Assembly (NCBI GenBank): GCA_020080175.1 | Contig: JAGHQL010000188.1 | Span: 1 to 49,467 of the forward strand | Length of the DNA stretch: 49,467 bases | DNA from: Glutinoglossum americanum | Lineage: Eukaryota > Ascomycota > Geoglossomycetes > Geoglossales > Geoglossaceae | Direction of reading: 5' to 3' | Shown here: piece after piece, positions 35,301 to 43,836 of the stretch | How positions within the stretch are numbered: position 1 is the stretch's first letter | How the letters are laid out: each line of letters begins with the position of its first letter | Translations under genes and position numbers: made by a program | Notes under the pieces: model-generated | Told to the model about the DNA's origin: nothing | Databases searched by the model: none | The model's input: the letters and a program-made list of their open reading frames with translations, nothing else

Positions 35301-36326
35301 GATAGAGGAGTGATGAAGAGGATCAGGGGTACTGTCAGTTGGAAGGCTCTGCACAAGGCAGCGAAGAACGGGCATGAAGCGGTGGTCAAGATGCTGCTCA
35401 ACGTGATAGGCGCGAGCGGGCAGGTCTGGGACACCAACGGGTGGAAGGCCCTGCACAAAGCAGCGGTAAACGGGCACGAAACGGTGGTTAGGGTGCTTCT
35501 TGAGAAGGTGGTCGATATCAACGCGAAAAACGGCGACGGCCGAACAGCGTTGCACTGGGCGGGCGAGAGCGGACACGAAGCAGTGGTCCGGCTGCTACTT
35601 GAGAATGGGGCTGACGTCGACTCGAAAGATAGGTTCGGATGGACGGCGTTGCGTTGGGCAAGCGGGGGCGGACACGAAGCAGTGGTCCGGCTGCTACTTG
35701 AGAATGGAGCCGACGTCGACTCGAAGGATAGGTTCGAATGGACGGCGTTGCGTTGGGCAAGCGAGGGCGGACACGAAGCAGTGGTCCGGCTGCTACTTGA
35801 GGATGGAGCTGACGCCAACGCGAAGGATGGATATGGATGGACAGCTCTGCATTGGGCAGGCGAGGGCGGCCACGAAGCAGTGGTCCGGTTGCTACTGAAC
35901 AAGGGGGCAGATGTCAACGCGATGGACAAGCATGGATGGGAGACGCTAAGCTGGGCGGCCAATGGGGGCCATGAGTCAGTTATCCGGCCCCTGCTAGAGA
36001 AGGGGGCTGATGTCGACGCGATGGACAGTGGTGGATGGACCGCGCTATGCAGAGCTGCTGATAGGGGGCATGAAGCAGTGGTCCAACTGCTGCTAGAAAA
36101 GGGGGCTGATGTCGACGCAATGGATAGGGACGGATGGACGGCGCTGCGCTGGGCGGCCAATGGCGGGCACGAGTCGGTCGTCCGGCTTCTGCTGAAGATG
36201 GGAGCAAATGTCAATGCGAAGGATAACGATGGATGGACGGTGCTACGCTGGGCGGCCAGCGGGTGCCATGAAGCTGTAGTCCAACTACTGCTGGAGTGGG
36301 GATCCGAAACCCCTGCCTCTACCTAA
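29339..36326 (+). CDS. giant NLR-like protein: hydrolase - RRM-like - hydrolase - pseudo-NTPase - NACHT - ankyrin (12 exons)
   Basis: Exons: 29339-29427, 29487-29549, 29647-29989, 30046-30360, 30466-30628, 30810-31170, 31236-31461, 31530-31577, 31652-31915, 31978-32224, 32346-33071, 33115-36326, giving 2,018 aa with every junction in phase. Domains in order: alpha/beta hydrolase 1 (about 45-322) with VDIVFAHGLTGH, nucleophile Ser157 in VVHSLGGLV and a C-terminal SNHMDMTKF histidine; an RRM-like stretch TYRVQGIPATW (about 334-420); hydrolase 2 (about 430-690) with Ser528 in LTHSLGGLL and RNHHEIGKF; an NTPase-like module (707-948) retaining FSIIVDNVEDL but with LWYSRNSDSRS where a P-loop should be; a canonical NACHT with GKPGSGKST (1001-1009) and YLIIDAVDES; and 15 ankyrin repeats (about 1533-2011). 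Fungal STAND proteins of this kind act in non-self recognition. The first and second exon borders, and the join across the 181-bp intron at 30629-30809, need transcripts. Confidence 0.75.
35540..36300 (+). repeat. tandem 99-bp ankyrin-coding units with high identity
   Basis: Eight ankyrin units of exactly 33 codons follow one another. Those starting near 35541, 35640, 35739 and 35838 are almost identical in DNA; two neighbours differ at only a handful of positions, some synonymous. Units toward both ends of the array are more diverged. This pattern points to recent unequal exchange or gene conversion within the array. Confidence 0.8.
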
Positions 36327-36946
36327 TCCTCAACTATCTCGAAGATTTTCACAGTAACTACTCCAAGATATTCTAGATTGACACGGGACAAATGCTATCT
36401 GTAAAACGAGGGTTTGCGCAGACCTATCGCCTACTCTGCTTACTCCCAGCCTCCAGTGTGCATATGCTCCACCGCATCTGAGATGTCCGCATTGGGGGTA
36501 ACACGGAATTGCGAAAGGCATCCAAGCCTCCAATGGGTTTGCTTTCGGTTATTCCTGATTTGGAGAGATCTGCCATCGAACAAAGATAAGACTCAAGCTA
36601 AACCAACGGAGTTAACGTGACATACGGGTAGGCTGGATAGGAAAGGTAGCCAAAGGGTGGATATCGTGACCGCAAAGAAACCAGAACAAATAGAGAAGAT
36701 GAGAGAAGATGAGGGGAAAGTTAATATGGAAGCCGAGGCTCTTAACGGTGATTGTGGCTTGGATTCATCTGATTAAGAACGGATAATTACAAAACTACCT
36801 CAATTTTTGATCTTCATCACTTGGACACTACGATTAATTTACCCAACCACCACATCCAAGCCTCATGCATCTTCACCGCCATTTTAAGGATATATCCCTC
36901 ACACCCTCTCCGCACTTTTCCGTAGTTTCCATCGGACATTTCAGTC

Positions 36947-37366
36947 ATGCCTGCAGCGCAGTCCATTCCTGTTGCTTTTGTTGGACTTGGGACCTCGTGT
37001 GCAGCGCGCAATGCTATCTGTATCTATATTATCGATCGAGGAGGGTCTTTTCGTGTCCCATTCAGACTACAAGTGCTATATTTTTATCTACTATGGTTCC
37101 TTTATAGATTTCAGATTCGTGCTGGTGTATTACAAGGGCCTAAAGTTTGTATTACTCAATATATACCTCATTCTTGCGGTCTATTTATTCATCCAAATTT
37201 TCGTCATGCCCATTCTGTTTCCTTTCTAGTAAGTCAACATCCTACTGTGGTTGCCGGGAAACACTTTCGGCACAAATCCAAAGTGTGGAACGTATACGCT
37301 ATGGAAATGCAAGTGTTGATTATCAGCAAGCATAGCGGATATGGGAAGTACTTCGAGAGGGCTTGA
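36947..37366 (+). CDS. hypothetical ORF, unrecognised
   Basis: Uninterrupted 139-codon frame from an ATG, MPAAQSIPVAFVGLGTSC, ending SKHSGYGKYFERA. The central part is rich in aromatic and basic residues (for example LLWFLYRFQIRAGV) and noticeably AT-rich at third positions compared with nearby genes. It could be a real small gene, the remnant of a larger one, or chance. I recognise no family. The flanks (36327-36946 and 37367-37682) show nothing else supported. Confidence 0.3.
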   Translation: MPAAQSIPVAFVGLGTSCAARNAICIYIIDRGGSFRVPFRLQVLYFYLLWFLYRFQIRAGVLQGPKVCITQYIPHSCGLFIHPNFRHAHSVSFLVSQHPTVVAGKHFRHKSKVWNVYAMEMQVLIISKHSGYGKYFERA

Positions 37367-37682
37367 AGTTGATGAGAGAGAAGGTTTTAAGAAGTTTCCT
37401 TGTCATAGATGTCAGCAGCTGGCGTCTGGTTGGTGGCCGACCAACGGTACGATTACCTTTAGGAGTCTTGGCCACATAGTACGACCGTAAACCGCTCGCG
37501 AGTGCCTCACCCAGCTGGCGCCGCTTTAAATGGTGTGCTGGGTGATGCTCACCCTGAGCTCGCACGAGCACACCCCACCACTTTCATCCTTCGTACTCCT
37601 GTCCCATGTCCGCTCCAAATACAGCTCATCGAGTTTCAGGCAGAAAAATGAGGCAGAAAATGTACGCGCCTGCAAACTCTGG

Positions 37683-37690
37683 TATAAAAG
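37683..37690 (+). promoter_or_regulatory. TATA box of the small-peptide ORF
   Basis: TATAAAAG lies 90 bp upstream of the ATG at 37773 and is followed by a C/T-rich leader, an arrangement often seen in strongly expressed fungal genes. Confidence 0.5.
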
Positions 37691-37772
37691 ATGCCCGGTT
37701 CCCTTCCCACCCGACCAACCGACAGTCCTCCCACTCAAACCCCCTTCAAACCTCTTCCAAATCTATATTATC

Positions 37773-37907
37773 ATGGGTAGAGAGGCGCTTTTGGCAAAAG
37801 AGCTGTTGGAAAACGCTGCAGCTAGAGGCTACCAACTTGGCGCATATCGAGAGAAGGATATCATAGGGGAGATACTCAAATATGTCCAGAAAACCCCCAA
37901 AGATTGA
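37773..37907 (+). CDS. candidate 44-aa small protein
   Basis: ATG at 37773 to TGA at 37905-37907. The peptide starts MGREALLAKELLENAAARGY and ends ILKYVQKTPKD. It is charged, with a pattern compatible with two amphipathic helices (AKELLENAAARG and KDIIGEILKYVQK), no cysteines and no signal peptide. Support comes from the promoter layout: a TATA box 90 bp upstream, a pyrimidine-rich leader and the purine-poor context ATTATCATGG at the start. I know no family for it. A longer frame in the same register (from 37530) runs through the TATA box and is unlikely to be translated. Confidence 0.45.
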   Translation: MGREALLAKELLENAAARGYQLGAYREKDIIGEILKYVQKTPKD

Positions 37908-38004
37908 AATGGTGTGTTGAATCATTATGTGATGTGTTGCTCTAGTTATGATGTTACAGTCGCAGCCTTAGAGGTCAGCCAAACCGAAGAACCGGCTGCC
38001 TTCA

Positions 38005-38069
38005 ACCAAAGGTGTCGGCCAAAGGTGTCGGCCAAAGGTGTCGGCCAAAGGTGTCGGCCAAAGGTATTG
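38005..38069. repeat. 13-bp minisatellite with inverted copy downstream
   Basis: Four perfect units of CCAAAGGTGTCGG (38005-38056) plus a degenerate fifth (38057-38069). The reverse complement of its core, CTTTGGCCGAC, occurs at 38122-38132. The array and its inverted partner resemble the end of a small non-autonomous DNA element whose terminal motif was amplified. Confidence 0.8.
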
Positions 38070-38536
38070 GCTAAAAGATCTAGAGGCTGAGGAGAGGCTG
38101 GGAGGTATTGCTAGAGCAATTCTTTGGCCGACCCCAAGGGGGCCTTAAAGCCTTATCAGTCAAACACTTTGTAATTAGACGTAAGGCGTTCTCTCACACG
38201 CCTCCTATGGGTGCAATGGTAGCATGTCAACAGCTATGAACCTTCGTAGACACAAAGTTCCAATGAATGAATTATACAATGTGAGACGAATTCGGGAGTT
38301 GGTAATGTTCTTAGACTCACAGAGACATCGTACAGCATGAGTAGCAATTGCACGTATTGTAGTAGGTGTAGAACTGATCACTGCCCTCCGGAACGAGGGT
38401 ATCGACATCTCCCTTATGCTATACAGAGAACATAGACAAAGAAGTAATAACACTTTTCGAAGCCAGCCATAGCGATGGAGTTCGCTATCTGCAGGGTTCA
38501 CTGTATGCAGGTATCTATGATGTGATCTTGCAAAAC

Positions 38537-38606
38537 GCCAAGAAAACAGAATGCTGCAGCCAGCTCACCCTCCTTCAGGCGGGCGAGCCACGCCGCCCTG
38601 TGCTCG
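38537..38606 (+). repeat. dispersed short repeat, copy B
   Basis: GCCAAGA-AACAGAATGCTGCAGCCAG then CTCACCCTCC, GGCGGGCGAGCCACGCCGCC and CTGTGCTCG. It matches copy C closely and copy A more loosely. The CTCACCC and GGGCGAG portions can pair as a stem. It lies 662 bp upstream of the start of the ankyrin gene at 39268. Confidence 0.75.
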
Positions 38607-38799
38607 AACGAGCGGGGTAAATGGGGGACTGCTGATCGCTGAAAGGCCTATATAATACAATGTACAGAGTAGGCAATGGGTAAAGAAGCCGTGTATGTTG
38701 TTGTATTATTGCGTTATTGGCTTGGCTATGGAGGGAATAGAATAACTCGGTCGGTCGAGCTTAGTCAGCGCACCCTAAGGCTAACTTATAACTACGTAC

Positions 38800-38858
38800 T
38801 AAGAGTGCTAAGAGGGCTAAGAGGGCTAAGAACGCTCAGAACGCTGAGAGCGCTGAAC
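38800..38858. repeat. degenerate 9-bp minisatellite (GCTAAGAGG-like)
   Basis: Consecutive units GCTAAGAGG, GCTAAGAGG, GCTAAGAAC, GCTCAGAAC, GCTGAGAGC show progressive drift from one 9-bp unit. It lies in the spacer ahead of the ankyrin gene at 39268. Confidence 0.65.
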
Positions 38859-39267
38859 ATGGTCTACTAGACGGTCTGGCCCGTGGCGATGGCCCAGCCC
38901 CATTGGGGCGGCAGCAAGACACCCACGTGGTATCCGCACGCCTGGCGCTGGGCCGCCGCCTCGAAAAACGGCACTAGCTGCGCGCAGGTATTCCCGCCTC
39001 TGTTGCACCTTTCTTGCTTCCCGCGCGTCTCTCTACCAAACAAGCTCTTGCTGGTCACTAACGTCTTGGAGTCAACGGCCCGCCAGCGCGCCCGGTGTGC
39101 TAGCTCAGCCGGATATATATGCCTGAACGGAGCGTGAAATGGCCATTACTTTGCTGCAATCCGGCACCACATAACGCGCTCGTTGCGCGCTTCTCTCCAG
39201 TACTTTTTGGTCCCTTGCTGCCCTTCCGCCCGAAACCCGACTGGCCTTGCCTGCGCAGCAAAGACGG

Positions 39268-41664
39268 ATGGCCGATCCTTCCCAGGTCATCGATGCCGCC
39301 GTGGGCTGCGTTGCCGTTTGCTGCCGGGTGTATTCTGCGCTCGACAGGTTCGCCAGCGATGCAGAAAATGCCGACACGACCGCGGCAGATTTGAGGTCTC
39401 GCGTGGGCCAGCTCCGAGATATGGCCAGCAGCGTCAAGCTGTCCCTCGATTCCAGATTAAGGCAGGGCAGGCCCCTGCAAGGAGAAGAGCCCCGCCATCT
39501 AGCCCTGATGAAGGCCTCCGTGGACCGCGCTCACCAAACGCTGAAGCGATTTGAGGGCGAACTGGGTGGTGGCCACGGAGACGTGCGGTTTCGCGTGCTG
39601 CGGCAGACGTTGCTGGCGATCAGACTTCAGCGGATCGACATGGTTGTGGAGCGATTTAATCAGAATCTACAGATGCATATCCGAACGATAACTATCCACT
39701 TTTTGTGCCTCCAGACGTAAGAGAAATAGACGTTGCCGGTCATTTGGCGAACGGCAGGCTGAAAGACGTATAGGTACGCGCATAGCGTGGTGGGTCATTT
39801 GCTGGAGGCTATAATACGGGGCGGGGACGAATCCTATCTTCGGGCTTGGCAAGGGCATTCGCCTCGGGGCTACCACTCGGAAGGCCGCCAGCTATTGCCT
39901 GCGTTGGAGAACGGGTTGGCAAACGAGGACAATGACATCTTTTGGAATCTACGCGAAACAATCACCGTGGCCCGCTCCGTCGTGAATAGCGTATGGAGCC
40001 CCCCTGCAGCCCATGGTGACCAACCACGAGATACGCCACCCGGGCGATCAAACAGCCATGCCTCTTCCGCCGAGGCCGCCCACGCGCCGGGGCGCGAGAG
40101 CGAAGATAGCCCCGACCCTGACCCTAAAGTCATCACACCCCTGGAGATCCTGTCTCCCATGATAGATATCCTTTCGAAGCGAGTGTCGCTCGCTCAAAGC
40201 TGTCAAGACTACGGGAAAGCTGAGAAATACCAGATTGAAAAAATTGAATGCCTCGAGGAACGCAGGACCGCGTACAATTTCTGGTTTGACAGAGGAGAGG
40301 CTCAGAAGACGCTAGCTAATATCTACATTCAGCAACAGAACAGGGCCGAGGCAGGAAAGATCTATCGCAATCTGAGCGAAAGCGATGGTGCCCGAGACCT
40401 GGAGATAGAGGATACACCAACCCCCCTGGAGGAGCTGATCGAGCCCGCTAGGGAACTAAGGAAACGTTCCAGACATTACTATAGCCTTGCCAAGTTTCAG
40501 CTGGAACGATATCTTGACTCCTCGACCTCGGGTTTCCTTGAATGCTCAGCAGAGTACGCAAAACGCGCAGTAACACTGTTGAGGAGGACCTTAAGAGACC
40601 CAACTAAACCTGGCTCGGACTTTACCAATACGGTGCAGCTGCTGGTGCAAACTCTGGAAATTCAGGGGAAGGAAGTTGCAGCAGAAACGTATAGACAAGT
40701 ATACTTGAATGAGCCGGAACTAGTGCCTCCGACACCAATTCAAGGGAGGGCCGCTCCACCTTTTCCCGGTATTTCGGTGCCAGGAATCATGGATCAGGTC
40801 GACGATATGGGAATTACCCCTCTTGTTGCCGCTATCAGAGATGGCAGCTGTTGGGAGATTAATTACCTGCTGTGGCAGGGAGCGGACGCAGGAAAGTTGT
40901 GTCTGGAGAAGACGCCTCTGATGCATGCCGTCGAGAGAGGCGATCCGGTCATCGTCCAGATCCTCAAGTACTGGCGGGAGGATCTGGATTTGGAGTATCG
41001 CGACTCCGAGGGCAAAACGGCATTGGCCATGGCCGCATGCAAGGGGGGCGAGGGGATGATCGAGGGCCTGATTAACGCAGGTGCAGAGGTCGAGACGGCG
41101 GCTTTTGGTGAGGTTACGCCACTCATGCAAGCGGCCAGTAATGGCCATGCTGAGGCAGCGGATGCTCTCATTAGAAGCAGGGCAGACTGCCATGCGAAGA
41201 GCCATGACGGATGGAGCGTCTTGCATCATGCTGTCTACGGCCCGGGCGGCTCCACGCTGGTAAGACGCCTTATCGAGTGTGGCGTCAACGTGAACACCCC
41301 CTGTCTCACGTACGGCCAGACTCCCCTCCACATGGCGATCGACAAATTCGGACCGACTCCCTTTCCCAACCGCGTCGAGCTCCGCGGGGAGGACGCCGCG
41401 AGAAGAGACGTCCTCCGTGTGCTCCTGGACGCTGCAGACGTGACGGCGGCGGACCGGAGCGGCAACACGCCTCTCTCCCTTGCAGTGGGGCATGACAACG
41501 AGGGCCTGGCGAGGGTGCTCATCGATAAAGGGGCGACCTATAACGGGAGAGTTCCCTCGAATGTTTCCGACGGCATGTTGAGAATCTTGAATAAACGCCA
41601 AGCCGGAGCGCCGCTGAGGAGAGCGAGCACTGGCAGGTTCTTCCCGTTCCTGCCGCGAGGATGA
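39268..41664 (+). CDS. ankyrin-repeat protein with STAND-type N-terminal helical domain (2 exons)
   Basis: Exon 1 is 39268-39716, the intron 39717-39785 (69 bp, GTAAGA donor, CATAG acceptor) and exon 2 39786-41664, giving 775 aa. The N-terminal 140 residues (MADPSQVIDAAVGCVAVCC, then RVGQLRDMASSVKLSLDSR) form the kind of helical domain with a hydrophobic first helix found at the front of many fungal STAND and ankyrin proteins (HeLo-like/SesA-like group; exact family not provable by eye). A disordered Ser/Pro-rich linker follows. Residues about 170-330 are helical and TPR-like (GKAEKYQIEKIECLEER, SLAKFQLERYL). From about 490, five to six ankyrin repeats follow, for example TPLMQAASNGHAEAADALI and TPLHMAIDKFG. 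There is no NACHT P-loop, so it is not a complete NLR. The C-terminus is basic. The gene is flanked by repeat copy B and lies between two NACHT genes on the same arm. Confidence 0.75.
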
Positions 41665-43836
41665 TGAGTCAGACCCATGGATACGTGTACGCGAAAGAGG
41701 CAGGGGGTTTTGCGCTTTTCTGTTTCATAGGTTACTGTAAGTTCCAGCTGTTTAGGAATTACCCTAGGAATCCTAGCTCGGTTGTCTTCCTGAGGCGTGC
41801 TAAAAGATGGGGTTTTTGGGATCTACATAGTCTAACGTTTGGTGCCGAGAGGAATATACGGTTGGCAGTACGGTTGGTCCCGAGAACTCGTTTTCTAGTT
41901 GAGGCCTGGTTCGCGCGCGGCTTACTTTGCGGCGAAGCAGGCCACGGGTATAGTTTGGGTTGGTTTTGGACGCGATGCACCATACATGTACGGGCGACCT
42001 GCGTTGTTAGGGCCTGGCCGACCATTCGGTAGAACCCTATAGGGAGTTGAGCCAAGTGGCGGTCAGAGGCCGGAAGGCTTGATATGCACCATTTTTCGGT
42101 GCGTGTACCATAGCGCCAGTTACCCTGTAGGACGGAGAGCCCCGAATGGCGCTACTTCGCGCGGTGTGGCTGTTGTTTTGGTAAAAAGCCAGAGATGACA
42201 AGCAACGAGAGTACAAGCAACTGCTCATTCCCTTCTATCAGGGGTTTTTCTAATACGGGCTGAAGCTGGCCGGCTAGATGCGACGCACACCGTCCAAGAC
42301 TGTCCAAATATCTACTCGTTTGTATGGGGTTCTGGGAATCCCGATCTCTCGGGCGTCGGGGTGCGTCCACCTACCAGATTGCTTATGTTGTATTGACGGG
42401 AATGCTTTCTCTTTAGGCAATTGTTTCATACATCATTCAAGCGGCGCTCGTCTTTACGTTTGGTCCGGTTTACGCTGTCGTTTATGCCGTGGATGGAATC
42501 CGGAAAGCGAAGAGACCACCTGAGAAATGCGTTCAACATGTTTCTCGATACCAATGCCCAGTTCGCGATCCCGGTGGCCGTCGCTGCCATTGTTCGCCTC
42601 AAGCAATCCGTGCTATCCCACGAAACCGCTTTCCTCCAATCCCTGATGACAATTGTCACCGGTGTTTGTGTGGATATTTTTGGCAATGTCCAAACCGCGG
42701 AATATGGTAGTTGACTTTTCCTTTTACACGAGCTCGGTGCGCTACCTCCACACCTCGAGACCTCCCATCCAAGTCTCCAGGGACTAGCCGCTGCATGCGC
42801 AAACTACAGGCCTCTACCCCCCGGGTTCGCATACATACAACAATCGCATCCCCACGGGCCGAGTCTTCCAAAAGCCTCAGACCCGTATGTTCTAGTCTCC
42901 GTTGTAGCTAACCAGAGCCCCAGCCGAACACAGGTGAAGAAACGGATAGGGCGCAGGGTTGGGGAAGGGACGCGGTAGCGATGCGAGGCTACAAAAATGC
43001 ACGGAGAGCTCGCGCCCAACGCTCCAAGATGGTGCTGCTGCGGCTGGGTGAGCTAGATAGCCCGCACGAGATAACGGATAATATACGCTTTGCTTGTACT
43101 ACCAAGCGATAAGATAGAGCCGCATCAGCTTTAATAGACAGCACATTAAAAAAAACCCCCAGCCCCTTCCTCAAAGCACGAAATCCTTACGAACAAACGA
43201 CAGTTCCCCGATTACCCAATCGTAGAGAATAGCCCAAAACACCATCGACTCTAGCCCAACGACGCGGAGAGCCGCGAACCCCTACCTCAATTATCCTATG
43301 GGATAATTTCTCGGATACCACACGAGTCGACACACAGAAAATTACCAGTACCGCCAGTCGCGCACGCAATCCCCCCTTGAGCCACAATCTCCAAAGGCCA
43401 CCCCCGTATCACGACGCATATGGACGTTGCTTAGCCGGGATGGTGAAGTCAGGAGGGGGGGGGGGGGAGCGGGTGATGGCTGGAAGTCTTCGATCTTGGT
43501 CCTGTATGTACGGGGCTATGCTCTACAGGGGAGAATATATCGGATGCAAGAGGCGAGTTCGCTGCTTCTTTTGTCCCTGGACGATCTGTATTCGGGATTG
43601 GAGCTCATAATCCAGAGGGTATCGGGTCGTGGAGCTAGGTGTATCGAGGGCCATGCGAGACGGGGGTGTGACACCACAAGTATGAACTCGCTTGCAATGT
43701 TCCTTGCTACTTGGCAAATGCATGTATATTCCAGAAAGCGAACGCTATCAAGTGTCATAGGGACCCTGAATGGTTCTGGTATCTTCCTAAACCGAAAAGA
43801 AAAAAACATATATTATATATAGGGGGGGAATAACTG
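41665..43836. other. spacer with a membrane-protein fragment, otherwise empty
   Basis: Apart from the fragment at 42421-42715, I see only short frames. A G-rich homopolymer tract lies near 43455-43470. The sequence just before 43837 is the 3' side of the NACHT-ankyrin gene (-). Confidence 0.4.
42421..42715 (+). pseudogene. fragment of a fungal multi-pass membrane protein
   Basis: Two adjoining frames encode helix-like segments: IVSYIIQAALVFTFGPVYAV, then, in another frame, LRNAFNMFLDTNAQFAIPVA followed by SLMTIVTGVCVDIFGN. The second frame ends at a plausible splice donor (TATG-GTAGTT near 42715), but I find no downstream exon. A very short intron (about 40 bp) could join the two frames, otherwise a frameshift separates them. 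No start exon is convincing. I interpret it as a decayed or incomplete membrane-protein gene of unknown family. Confidence 0.35.

Noticed and set aside
34898-36214. 438-codon minus-strand open frame through the ankyrin array
   Set aside because: It is an antisense shadow of the periodic 99-bp repeats, with no methionine-proximal domain or family resemblance. The sense frame encodes canonical ankyrin repeats.
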